Shown here: in pieces, positions 17,220-25,755 of the stretch
Position numbering within the stretch: position 1 is the first letter of the stretch
How the letters are laid out: each line of letters begins with the position of its first letter
Assembly (NCBI GenBank): GCA_947650005.1
Contig: CANSTU010000001.1
Coordinates: 100,254 to 164,253 of the forward strand
Origin: an uncultured Lachnospiraceae bacterium
Lineage (GTDB): Bacteria; Bacillota; Clostridia; Lachnospirales; Lachnospiraceae
Length of the DNA: 64,000 bases
Reading direction: 5' to 3'
Position numbers and translations under genes: made by a program
Notes under the pieces: model-generated
Databases searched by the model: none
What the model saw: the letters and a program-made list of their open reading frames with translations, nothing else
Told to the model about the DNA's origin: nothing

Positions 17220-18401
17220 TTATACCGGTTCTTCCCGCGGCGGACGGTCTTTCGTTCCCTTGCCGAGCCCCAAAAGGTATTGCATCCATTCCGCACATAC
17301 CCGGTCTGGATGGTAGGCCTTCGCCAGCTCGGCAGCTTTACGTCCCATCCGCTCCGCTTCTTCCCCATCCGAAAGCATCCGCTCCAGCGCGCGTTCCAGG
17401 CCTGCGATATCCCCAGGCGCGACGAGCAGGCCGTTTTCCCCGTCCCGGACCAGCTCCGCCGGCCCTCCACAGGGACAGTCCGTGGAGATCACCGGCAGTC
17501 CCATGCACATAGCTTCTATCAGCGTATTGGGCATTCCTTCGCTGTAAGAGGAAAGGACGAATACGCTTCCTCCATAAATCCGCTCCGCCACGTCCTCCAC
17601 AATCCCCGGAAAACGGACGCGCTCTCCCAGACCAAGTTCCTTCGCCAGTCCCTCCAGTTTTTTGCGGCAGGGCCCGTCCCCACAGAGCACCAGGGAATAG
17701 TCCGGATACCGCTCCGCCAAGGCAGCGAACGCGCGGACAATCATCTCATGGTTTTTATTTTCGTCCATCCTGCCCACCGCATAGACGGCCTTCTCCCTCT
17801 CTCCCCTAAAAGGAGGACGAATGAAAGCAGGATTCAGCGGATTTTTCATCAGAACCGACTTGCGCCGCACCCGCTCCGGGAAAAAATCCCGCGCCTGTCC
17901 GGTTTGCAGAATCACTCCGTCGGCCAACGGGAAGCACAGGGACGCCAACAGACGCATCAACCCGCCTCCGTATTCCTCACGCGGCTCCCCCCGTACGGAA
18001 ACAACCACGGGGATCCTCAGGAAACGAGAAGTTAAGATCGCCATCAGATTATTCTTCCCGATAAAGGACAGGATCACATCCGGCCGGGTTTCCTTCCAGA
18101 CCCGCCGCAGCCGTCGGAACCTACGCAAGAAATTTAACATCCTGCTGCTGCCGATCTCCTCCTTAAGAATCTCGCTGTACACCCGTCCGATCTGAGGGGA
18201 CAGTGTATATTGATCCTGTCCTTCGTACTGATTGACCATGGTCACACGGATTCCCCTGGCATTCAAATATTCCGCCAGGTTTACCAGGACGCGTTCTGAG
18301 CCGCCCCGGCGCAGCGCGCTGATGAACAATGCAATATGAAATGCCCGGTCTTGCGGGCCAATCTCCCTGTTTTTCTCCAATTCTCCGGCTCCTGTCCCCA
18401 T
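17220..18401 (-). CDS. Glycosyltransferase family 4 (PglJ/PglH-like)
   Basis: The protein has 393 residues. IALFISALRRGGSERVLVNLA near residue 22 is the typical GG-E-R opening. In the second half, AVYAVGRMDENKNHE near residue 210 and LSSYSEGMPNTLIEAMCMG near residue 290 form the donor site, and DCPCGGPAEL follows. This group includes GalNAc-alpha-1,4-GalNAc transferases of lipid-linked oligosaccharide synthesis. The gene at 21083 is a close paralogue in arrangement. The ATG at 18401 has GGAG eight bases upstream and lies four bases after the stop of asnB copy 2. Confidence 0.85.
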   Translation of the reverse strand: MGTGAGELEKNREIGPQDRAFHIALFISALRRGGSERVLVNLAEYLNARGIRVTMVNQYEGQDQYTLSPQIGRVYSEILKEEIGSSRMLNFLRRFRRLRRVWKETRPDVILSFIGKNNLMAILTSRFLRIPVVVSVRGEPREEYGGGLMRLLASLCFPLADGVILQTGQARDFFPERVRRKSVLMKNPLNPAFIRPPFRGEREKAVYAVGRMDENKNHEMIVRAFAALAERYPDYSLVLCGDGPCRKKLEGLAKELGLGERVRFPGIVEDVAERIYGGSVFVLSSYSEGMPNTLIEAMCMGLPVISTDCPCGGPAELVRDGENGLLVAPGDIAGLERALERMLSDGEEAERMGRKAAELAKAYHPDRVCAEWMQYLLGLGKGTKDRPPREEPV

Positions 18402-18405
18402 GTAT

Positions 18406-20325
18406 TTACTCCATATAATGATGATACCATTGCTGGAAAGTGAAGAATGACCAGACTATCTTGGAATAATTCGCTCCGCTGGCAGGACCGCCATCCCCTG
18501 TTTTCAAATAATTTCCCACCAGGCGGATGCAGTAATCTTTGTCGAAAATCCCCTGCCGGGCCAGATAGTCCCGGTCAATCCACGAAAGCAGCTGTTCCTT
18601 CAGCGGCCCGCGCAGCCATGCATCCAACGGCACCCCAAACCCCACCTTGGGCCGGTCCAGCAGTTCCTTCGGAATATATTCATAAGCGATATCCTTGAGG
18701 ATACGCTTCTTATTCCCTCTGTTATACTTAAAGCGATGGGGCAGACGGAAGGAGTACTCCATCACATCCCGGTCCAGAATGGGACATCTCGCCTCCAGGG
18801 AATACTTCATGGAAGCCCGATCCACCTTGCACATGATATCCCCCGGCAGATAGGTATCCATATCCAGAAGCATCCGCCTAGTCTGCCAATTTGCCACCTC
18901 ATATCCGCTCTCCTGCCTGTATTTACAGGGCAGACCGTCGCCCGGCACCAGCGCATCGGCAATCTCGATATAGCTGGGAGAACCGAACTGGGTCTTCGTT
19001 TCCCGATCCCTGTTGCGCGCTACCACGCGCACCCGAAGGGGAAGCTTCTGCATTACTCCCGCCTGTCTAAACCCAGGCAGACCGCACAGGGCGTTCACCG
19101 CAGCGCCAGCGGCGTCCAGGGCTTGGGCCTGGGCCACATTTTCATAGATATTATACCCGCAGTAAAATTCATCCCCGCCGTCGCCGGACAGGGCTACCGT
19201 CACCCGCTGCCTGGCCAGGGCGGAAACCAGCATGGTCGCGATCTGGGAGCTGTCTGCAAAGGGCTCGTCATAATATTCCGGAATGCTCTCCACCAGCCGG
19301 AGCATCTCCCCTTCGTCGATGATCCGCTCCGTGTGATCCGTTCCCAGATAATCCGCTACCGCCTTCGCATATTTCGCCTCATTATACCGTTCTTCATGAA
19401 AACCGATGGAAAAGGTTTTCACCGGTTCCGGAGAACATTCCTGGGCGATGGCCGTTACCAAGGAGGAATCATATCCCCCGCTCAGGAAGCTCCCCAAGGG
19501 AACATCCGCGATCATGCGGGAGGATACGGAGCGCTTCAGAAGCTCCTTCAATTCCGCCTTTGCCTGCTCATAATCCCCCACCGGATTTTGGATCTGCCTA
19601 TGATAAACCTCTTTGATATCCCAATATTTACGGATCCGTAGGCCCGCCCCTTCCTTTTCCAAAGAAAAAGTGAGCACGCAGCCCGGTTCCAGCTTGTACA
19701 CATCTTCAAAAATCGTATCCGGCGCATTGATATACTGCTGATAAAGGAAACGGGACAGCACGTCCCGGCGCATCCGCCTGGGAAACCCGGGACAGGCCAT
19801 GATGGGCTTCAGTTCGGAAGCGAAAACCAGATTTTCCGCGTCCCTCCAATAATAAAGGGGCTTCTTGCCGATCCGATCCCGAACCAAGTGTATTTCCTGG
19901 GTTTTCCGGTCATAAAGAGCAATGGCGAACATCCCGTTGAAACGCTCCAAACAGGAAATTCCCCATTTCAAATAGGCGGCAATGATCACCTCCGTATCGC
20001 AGTTGGAACGGAAAGGGTAATCGCCCAGTTCTTTTTTCAGTTCCGGAAAATTGTAGATTTCCCCGTTATAGACCACGCTTACTCTGCCGGGCTGGGCGGA
20101 AGGCGACGCCGTCCCTTCCCCGGAATGCATGGGCTGATGCCCCAGTTCGGATAAATCCATGATGGCGAGCCGTCTTTGGGCCATTCCCACACGGAATCCC
20201 AGCCTGCCCGGCATGATCTGCGCTCCCGCGTCGTCAGGCCCTCTGTGGAGCATCGTATCGTTCATTTTCCCCAGTTCTTCCAAGCTGATATCCCTTTTGC
20301 TGATGAAACCGCAAATCCCGCACAT
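18406..20325 (-). CDS. asnB: Glutamine-dependent asparagine synthase-like amidotransferase (copy 2)
   Basis: The protein has 639 residues, starting MCGICGF with Cys2. HRGPDDAG near residue 28 and YNGEIYNFPEL near residue 88 belong to the glutaminase domain, and FLSGGYDSSLVTA near residue 265 is the PP-loop of the synthase domain. It is clearly diverged from copy 1, with an insert near residue 75 (Gly/Ser/Ala-rich), so the two probably act on different carboxylates rather than being a recent duplication. The downstream GT4 start follows after four bases and the upstream deacetylase stop lies 12 bases away, so this is one transcript. Confidence 0.85.
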   Translation of the reverse strand: MCGICGFISKRDISLEELGKMNDTMLHRGPDDAGAQIMPGRLGFRVGMAQRRLAIMDLSELGHQPMHSGEGTASPSAQPGRVSVVYNGEIYNFPELKKELGDYPFRSNCDTEVIIAAYLKWGISCLERFNGMFAIALYDRKTQEIHLVRDRIGKKPLYYWRDAENLVFASELKPIMACPGFPRRMRRDVLSRFLYQQYINAPDTIFEDVYKLEPGCVLTFSLEKEGAGLRIRKYWDIKEVYHRQIQNPVGDYEQAKAELKELLKRSVSSRMIADVPLGSFLSGGYDSSLVTAIAQECSPEPVKTFSIGFHEERYNEAKYAKAVADYLGTDHTERIIDEGEMLRLVESIPEYYDEPFADSSQIATMLVSALARQRVTVALSGDGGDEFYCGYNIYENVAQAQALDAAGAAVNALCGLPGFRQAGVMQKLPLRVRVVARNRDRETKTQFGSPSYIEIADALVPGDGLPCKYRQESGYEVANWQTRRMLLDMDTYLPGDIMCKVDRASMKYSLEARCPILDRDVMEYSFRLPHRFKYNRGNKKRILKDIAYEYIPKELLDRPKVGFGVPLDAWLRGPLKEQLLSWIDRDYLARQGIFDKDYCIRLVGNYLKTGDGGPASGANYSKIVWSFFTFQQWYHHYME

Positions 20326-20337
20326 ATTTACGCCTTT

Positions 20338-21078
20338 CTAAAGTTGATCCCGCACCGTGGCAAAGTGCTTGCATTCGTTATCTATGGTATCCAGAAGTTC
20401 CGCATTTCTTTCCGCGATCAGCGTCCGGAAATTTTTCAGATTATCATAGCCCCTCTTCGTCCAGGAATAGGGATGGGTTAGAATCTGTATTTTATCGTTA
20501 GAAAACAGGGTTTCCCGATCCGGTATCCCGTAATTCCAGCGATGTTGCGCATCGGAGATATATTTTACCGCCAGGCTGGTCTGGGGCGTCACCCGTTCGG
20601 AAAAGGTAAAGTATTCGTCCTGATAGGCGTTGATGATGCCAGGCAGCTTAATATCCTCCCGCAGGATATCCGCAGACGGCCTGTGGATGGAAAACTCCAT
20701 AATCTCGAATCCCAGCATCTCGCTGAGCACGTTCACCTCCTGCAGGATCTTCTTACGGATCAACTCCATATCCGTCAGACCGTTTAAGGCAAAATGGAGG
20801 CCTATCTCATGCCCCCTCTCATGCATATATTTGATCATGTCCATATTTCGTTTAGACAGAATATTGTAAGCATTGTTGGTCCACTGAAAAAAATAAGTGG
20901 AAGTAAAGTCCATGGAAATCTCCAGCCGGGACAGGGCAAAGGCCCGATCCACTGAAAACTCCACGTCGTGCCGCATAATGATGAACTGATCTTTCCCTCT
21001 CGCCTGCTTGAAATTGGCTCCCCGGCCGCTCTCCTGTATCAGTTGTATGATTTCCTTATATTCTTTATATGAAAACAT
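20338..21078 (-). CDS. Polysaccharide deacetylase-like (NodB-fold) protein
   Basis: The protein has 246 residues. IIMRHDVEFSVDRAF near residue 32 gives the Asp of motif 1, and RGHEIGLHFALNG near residue 85 gives the metal-binding His of motif 2. FSIHRPSADIL near residue 130 and ILTHPYSWTKRGYD near residue 205 complete the barrel. It resembles WbmS-type cytoplasmic deacetylases of polysaccharide loci. It probably removes an acetyl group from an N-acetylated sugar, freeing an amine for later modification. The start is the ATG at 21078, four bases after the upstream GT4 stop; the frame upstream to 21273 overlaps that gene and was rejected. Confidence 0.7.
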   Translation of the reverse strand: MFSYKEYKEIIQLIQESGRGANFKQARGKDQFIIMRHDVEFSVDRAFALSRLEISMDFTSTYFFQWTNNAYNILSKRNMDMIKYMHERGHEIGLHFALNGLTDMELIRKKILQEVNVLSEMLGFEIMEFSIHRPSADILREDIKLPGIINAYQDEYFTFSERVTPQTSLAVKYISDAQHRWNYGIPDRETLFSNDKIQILTHPYSWTKRGYDNLKNFRTLIAERNAELLDTIDNECKHFATVRDQL

Positions 21079-21082
21079 GGCC

Positions 21083-22216
21083 TCATGCCTTTCCCTTTGA
21101 AAGCGCGCCCGCCCTCTTCCGGCCGCACACCTCTTCAATATAGTCGCACCATTCTTCATAAACAGCCTGTCCGTTTGCGATTTCCGCAATTTTCCGCGCG
21201 TTTTCTCCCATCCGTTCCGCCTCTTTAGGATGCTCGATGAGATAGCAGATTCCCTCCGCCATCCGCCCCTCATCCTTAATCGGCACCAACAGGCCGTTAT
21301 AGCCGTCTTTCATCACTGTCCGCGGCCCTCCGCAGGGACAGTCCGTGGCCACAATGGGAAGCCCCAAGGCCATGGCCTCCAGAAGCGCATTGGGGAGCCC
21401 TTCCCAGTCAGAGGAAAACGCATATGCGGCCGCTCCGGGCAGCACCTTTTCCAGCTCGTCGCTGGCGCCCATCAAGGTCACATAGCTCTCGGCTTTCTTT
21501 TCAGCGATCAACGCCTCCAAAAGCTCCTTCGTCCCATCAAGGGAATCCCCGCCATAGATCTTCAGGTCATAATCCGGATGCCTTTCATGCACCTTTACAA
21601 AGGCCCGGATGAGCATCAGCTGATTTTTAAAGTCCACCAGCCTTCCGGACTGCACCACGGTTTTGCTGCGCGCCTCGGGTTTGGGTACGTCCAAGTATTT
21701 TGGATTAACGGGATTCAAAATAATCCGGGATTTTCGCTGCGTCCCCTTTGGAAAAAAGTCCCTCTGCCCCTCGGTCTGGAACACACATCCCGACGCCCTG
21801 GGGAACAGCAGCGGAATCTGGATTCGATCCGCCAGGGAGTCATAATGTCCTACAGGGTCGGTCCGTATGGAAATAATCACCGGGATCTTCATTCCCACCG
21901 TAGCCATCAATGCCCTGTAATTCGCCTTCTGGGCAAAGGCGATCAGCACATCCGGCCTTTCCTCCCGCACGAAGCGGCGCAGATGCGTGATGCGACGCAA
22001 GATCTGCACAGGCCTGGGCGCTTTCTGATCTTCATCGGTCAGGCCCACATGCACGCGCCGGATTCCACATGACAGCCTAAATTCATTTTCCCCAAACCAC
22101 TCCGTGGCAATCCATACTTCATGCCCCTGTTCCTGAAATTGATGGGCCAGGTTGGTGACGACCCGCTCGGCCCCGCCCTGTTCCAGGCAGTTTAAATGAA
22201 AAGCTATTTTCAGCAT
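21083..22216 (-). CDS. Glycosyltransferase family 4 (PglJ/PglH-like), first gene of unit C
   Basis: The protein has 377 residues. IAFHLNCLEQGGAERVVTNLA at the N-terminus, VVQSGRLVDFKNQ near residue 195 and FSSDWEGLPNALLEAMALG near residue 280 are the GT4 acceptor and donor sites. DCPCGGPRTVMKDG follows as in the paralogue at 17220. A role in adding a HexNAc to a lipid-linked glycan is likely but not proven. The ATG at 22216 has AAAGGGC upstream; an ATG at 22243 is open but lacks a ribosome site. A good promoter lies about 95 bases upstream. Confidence 0.85.
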   Translation of the reverse strand: MLKIAFHLNCLEQGGAERVVTNLAHQFQEQGHEVWIATEWFGENEFRLSCGIRRVHVGLTDEDQKAPRPVQILRRITHLRRFVREERPDVLIAFAQKANYRALMATVGMKIPVIISIRTDPVGHYDSLADRIQIPLLFPRASGCVFQTEGQRDFFPKGTQRKSRIILNPVNPKYLDVPKPEARSKTVVQSGRLVDFKNQLMLIRAFVKVHERHPDYDLKIYGGDSLDGTKELLEALIAEKKAESYVTLMGASDELEKVLPGAAAYAFSSDWEGLPNALLEAMALGLPIVATDCPCGGPRTVMKDGYNGLLVPIKDEGRMAEGICYLIEHPKEAERMGENARKIAEIANGQAVYEEWCDYIEEVCGRKRAGALSKGKA

Positions 22217-22309
22217 AAAAGCCCTTTCGCCGTCTTTTTCCATCCGTAAATACGGTCAATCCGCCGTTTCTTTCGGTTAGGAAAATCTGGCTGCATAAGA
22301 ATTCATTCC

Positions 22310-22338
22310 AGTTTACCACAGAAAAATCCGGGATACAA
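22310..22338 (-). promoter_or_regulatory. Predicted sigma-A promoter of unit C
   Basis: On the minus strand, -35 TTGTAT (22338-22333) and -10 TAAACT (22315-22310) are separated by exactly 17 bases, with GTGG in front of the -10 box. Transcription would begin near 22303 and cover the genes from 22216 to the left edge. Confidence 0.55.
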
Positions 22339-22411
22339 TAGATAGGCTGCTTCCTATATCCAGAGGGACTCACCCCAAAAAGGGTTCCTCACGACGGATA
22401 TCAATAAGGAA

Positions 22412-24142
22412 CTACAACCTCAGTCCCCGATACCGGTTTAGGCATCCAAAGATCTCCTGCCGCCGCGGCATGGCCAGATCCGTGGGCAGATAGGAAGAGG
22501 AGGATAAACCGGCCAGGCCCTTCTTTTCCATCAAGGCGCATATGGAATCCACCAGTTCCCGCATGGTTTGGCGTCCGTTTAGCAGGTTCTTTTCCGCCAG
22601 CGCTAGAATGAAGGAAAGGGCCGTTGACTGTTCGGAATCCGTCAGCTGCTCCAGATAGCGCAGGTCAATATCCTCCCGTCCCAGCTGGATGGAATCCTTC
22701 CCGTGCACCTTTGTTTTCAAGCGGTCGTCCTTACGCAAGGCGGCGTTGAAAGCAGGCCGCCTGTCAAAGGAGGGCAGAGCAGGCGCGGACAGGCCCGCCC
22801 CAGCTTCCTGACCTGCGTAACCCCCGGACTGCGCCGCGTAGTCCGCCGCCTCTTTTTTGGCAAACGCCGTAATATCCCTAGGCACATAGCGATCCATCTG
22901 AATAATGGCATCCGCGATATAGAAATAAGAGCCGGAGCTCCCGGCCACCAGAATAGAGGAAATGCCGCATTTCTCGTACAGGAAACGCGCCCGTTCTATA
23001 AAGGGCGTAATGGGTTCCTCTTCTCGGCATACCACCCGCTGCATCAGTTCATCCCGAATCATGAAATTGGTGGCGCAGGTATCCTCGTCAATCAGGAAAG
23101 CCGATGTGCCGCTTTCCATCCCCTCTATCACATTTGCCGCCTGGGAAGTACTTCCGCTGGCATCCTCGGAATAAAAGGCCTTCGTATCCCTTCCATTGGG
23201 AAGGTTGTTGATGAACATGGAAATATCCGTCTTTTTAATGCTACGCCCGTCCTCCGCCCGGATTTTCAGGGCATCTTCCCTGGTAATCACATATTCTCTG
23301 CCGTCGCCGGCGATATGATTATATACGCCCAACTCCAACGCTTCCAGCAGCGTGGATTTTCCGTGGTAGCCGCCGCCCACGATGAGGGTGATTCCCTTTC
23401 GGATCCCCATCCCCTTGATTTCGCCCCGGTGCGGCAGCGTCATAGTCACTTCCATGGAGGCAGGGGAAGTAAACGGAATGCCGTCCTTCATGGGCCGGTC
23501 TGATACCCCGGACTGCCTGGGCAGGACGGAGCCATTGGCCACAAAGGCGCACAGCCCTTCTTCATCGAGCCGCGTACGGATGAAATGCTGATCCTCCGCC
23601 AAATGGATTACTGCCTGCACCTTGGCCGCAGGCAGTTTTTTATAGAAAAAGACGGACTGTACGCATGCGGGCAGAAAATCGAACAAAATGCGCTCCAGCT
23701 GTCCCGCGTTGATGGTTCTTCCATTGGCCGGAAAGCCTGCGGCCAGACGGATATGAAGACCGCCGTCCGCTGGATTCAAGGTCACCGCAGAACGCTCCAG
23801 GATTTCCTGCCCACACCGGCTCACGGAAATCAGACCGCTCTTTCCGGATCCCTTTGCCTTAAAGGTATATTTCTCGATTTCCTGATAAAAAAGACGATTC
23901 AGATAATCCTGCAGAGCAATGCGGCAATGCTTTTCCTGATAATATTTCAGCGGAAAAGCCGCCTTTGCCCCGCCGATGAGAATACTGAGACGGGAAGGGG
24001 AAGCGAAGGGATCTCCCTGTACATGATCGATTCCCAGCACATAGGTTCCGAAGGAATATGCCCCCTTCAGATCTTTATAGGCAGGATAGCTTTTACGGTC
24101 GATTGCATGGAGCATGCGACGAAGTTCTTCCGCTGTTTTCAT
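22412..24142 (-). CDS. ABC-class ATPase of the PF09818 family, function unknown
   Basis: This 576-residue soluble protein is recognised by LIVGGGYHGKSTLLEALELG near residue 255 (Walker A in a GGGYHGKST form peculiar to the family), TSAFLIDEDTCATNFM near residue 335 (Walker B, DED) and SSILVAGSSGSYFYIAD near residue 400. The N-terminal half (SRLSILIGG, AFPLKYY) is also family-typical. No membrane helix or export signal is present. Members are widespread in bacteria and plants without a settled role. It follows the secreted repeat-protein gene by 48 bases and ends before the unit C promoter, so those two genes probably form their own transcript. AAAGGA precedes the ATG at 24142. Confidence 0.8.
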   Translation of the reverse strand: MKTAEELRRMLHAIDRKSYPAYKDLKGAYSFGTYVLGIDHVQGDPFASPSRLSILIGGAKAAFPLKYYQEKHCRIALQDYLNRLFYQEIEKYTFKAKGSGKSGLISVSRCGQEILERSAVTLNPADGGLHIRLAAGFPANGRTINAGQLERILFDFLPACVQSVFFYKKLPAAKVQAVIHLAEDQHFIRTRLDEEGLCAFVANGSVLPRQSGVSDRPMKDGIPFTSPASMEVTMTLPHRGEIKGMGIRKGITLIVGGGYHGKSTLLEALELGVYNHIAGDGREYVITREDALKIRAEDGRSIKKTDISMFINNLPNGRDTKAFYSEDASGSTSQAANVIEGMESGTSAFLIDEDTCATNFMIRDELMQRVVCREEEPITPFIERARFLYEKCGISSILVAGSSGSYFYIADAIIQMDRYVPRDITAFAKKEAADYAAQSGGYAGQEAGAGLSAPALPSFDRRPAFNAALRKDDRLKTKVHGKDSIQLGREDIDLRYLEQLTDSEQSTALSFILALAEKNLLNGRQTMRELVDSICALMEKKGLAGLSSSSYLPTDLAMPRRQEIFGCLNRYRGLRL

Positions 24143-24190
24143 TCCGGTTTCAATCCTTTCTCTTCAAAATAAATGCCATCCCCGCAATCA

Positions 24191-25255
24191 TCAGCCCGTG
24201 ATATTCAGCGCATGCATACAGGCGTCCGCTCCCCTGGCGCAGACCACGGTCAGCCGCTTTCCCGCCACAAACACCTTACAATTGCTGATGCTCCTCACCG
24301 CATCCAGCTTCAGCTGCATTTCCCCCTGCGGCGTATCCAGATACAACACATCCTCCGTCGACTTGCTGCTCACAGTCCCGCTCACAGTAGCCGGAGAGGA
24401 GGTATCAATATTCACCGCCCCCGCAGTTCCTTTGATTCCAATCACACAAGCCGCATGCATATAAGCATCCGATCCCCGGTAGATGGACACCGTCAGGATG
24501 CTTCCCGGTGTCAATACCATCCCATTCCTCGTATCCGAATTGCTGTCTATCACGATCTGCATTTCTCCGCTGTCCGTGGATAAGTACAGCATATTTTCCC
24601 TGGTATTTTTCGTCACCTTTCCGACCACCGCTACCGTAGCCAGTTTCTGATAGGACAGATCCGCGGGCGCAGGCGTAAGCCCTGTGCTGGTCGTCGGAAC
24701 CGCTCCGCCGCCGTCCGAAATGCTCACCGCATGCATCATCGCGTCGGATCCCCTGGCGCAGACGATCTGATAGGTCCTTCCCGCCACAAGGACGGAACAA
24801 TTCTTCATGCTCGTATTGCTGTCCAGCTTAATCTGCATCTGCCCCTGCGCCGTATCAAAGTACAGGACGTCCCCGGTCGTTTTCTTATTGATGGTTCCCG
24901 TCACCGTAGCCGTAGATGATGTATCCACCGTCACAGCAGACGTTGGCGCTTCACTGGTAATCTTGACCGCATGCAGATACCCGTCCGTCCCTCCGGACAC
25001 AGAAACGCTGATCTTCTTATCAGCAAGCAGTATCTTACATTCGCTGGCATCCGTATTATTGTCCAGCTTAATCTGCATCGTTCCTTCCTTTGTAGAAAGG
25101 AAGAGCACATCGGCGGTGGTTTCCTTCAACACAGTCCCATGTACCGTCGCAATCACCTCTGCAGCCTGTATGCCCATTCGGTTCACCGGCAGCATGGTAA
25201 TTCCCAATACAAAACCAAGCGCCACACAAATTTTCCTAATTCCGTCTTTTCCCAT
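24191..25255 (-). CDS. Secreted protein with four tandem beta-rich repeats (DUF5666-like pattern)
   Basis: The protein has 354 residues. A basic start, a hydrophobic stretch and MGIQAAEV form a signal peptide of about 30 residues. The mature part is four units of 75-90 residues with the shared order TVxGTV, DVLYLDT, GEMQIKLDSNT, CKVLVAGK, CARGSDAxMHA. A Ser/Thr/Pro linker sits between units 2 and 3. The pattern resembles small OB-like DUF5666 domains, but this is inference. It could be a cell-wall sensor, an adhesin or a ligand-binding protein. Divergent VanRS-like genes lie next to it. The ATG at 25255 follows AGGAAGG; the open frame to 25336 is leader sequence. Confidence 0.7.
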   Translation of the reverse strand: MGKDGIRKICVALGFVLGITMLPVNRMGIQAAEVIATVHGTVLKETTADVLFLSTKEGTMQIKLDNNTDASECKILLADKKISVSVSGGTDGYLHAVKITSEAPTSAVTVDTSSTATVTGTINKKTTGDVLYFDTAQGQMQIKLDSNTSMKNCSVLVAGRTYQIVCARGSDAMMHAVSISDGGGAVPTTSTGLTPAPADLSYQKLATVAVVGKVTKNTRENMLYLSTDSGEMQIVIDSNSDTRNGMVLTPGSILTVSIYRGSDAYMHAACVIGIKGTAGAVNIDTSSPATVSGTVSSKSTEDVLYLDTPQGEMQLKLDAVRSISNCKVFVAGKRLTVVCARGADACMHALNITG

Positions 25256-25328
25256 ATCAACCTTCCTGCCCGCTTCTTGAGGCGTAAATCCGCGGCTATA
25301 AACGGCCTGACGGCCGGTTTGAAGCCTG
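25256..25328 (-). promoter_or_regulatory. Leader of the repeat-protein gene, similar to the leader at 8928
   Basis: The blocks CAGG, AAACCGGC, TTACG and GCGGGCAGGAAGG occur in the same order and nearly the same spacing as before the DUF5672 gene. An ACCGGCC/GGCCGT stem is possible here. It ends in the ribosome site of the gene. Confidence 0.5.
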
Positions 25329-25755
25329 TACAACATGTTTCCTCTATGCGAATGGCCTTTCTTTGCAACTCGATGACTATCTACCTAATAATCCCCAAAG
25401 TAGCATTTTAGTACAGCCCTATCATACAATATTTGTACTTGTAACGCAATACCCAGGGATTGGATTCCCCATCCGCAAGCCGCCTCTCCTGCTTCCGGCT
25501 TTCCATCATTTGCGCCCTCCTACTCCCCTTGAATGCCGCTCTCCCAGCCTAGATCATAAAATCTTAATCTTTCCGTAAGGAATTCGCAAGCTTTTCGGTG
25601 TAAATAACACAGTACGCCATCTTCTTTTTCTGATACAATATCTATAAAAGTGCAGCCCCGTCCCTGAGAAGCGCATCCTACATCCCTGGAGCGCCAAACA
25701 GCCGGGAAGCATAATCAATCCTGCGGCCCTGTAGGCATAAAACTTAGGAAAGCGA
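25329..25755. other. Divergent intergenic region without a convincing gene
   Basis: This stretch separates the repeat-protein gene from the response-regulator gene. It is more A+T-rich than its surroundings near 25380-25450 and 25590-25650. It holds the minus-strand promoter above. For the plus strand, TACAAT and TATAAA near 25632-25650 are possible -10 boxes without a good -35. Two open frames of about 70 codons exist on opposite strands but have no ribosome site and no recognisable product. Confidence 0.5.
25421..25449 (-). promoter_or_regulatory. Predicted sigma-A promoter of the repeat-protein gene
   Basis: The -10 box TATGAT (25426-25421) is good and lies 17 bases after a weak -35 TTGCGT (25449-25444). 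The 5' leader would be about 160 bases. Confidence 0.4.

Noticed and set aside
14011..20325. A recent duplication giving the two asnB genes
   Set aside because: The two proteins differ throughout, including in the PP-loop surroundings and an insert, so they are old paralogues.
22340..22411. Intrinsic terminator after the ABC-class ATPase gene
   Set aside because: An AACCC/GGGGT stem-loop is possible, but the stem is weak and there is no T-run, so no terminator was annotated.
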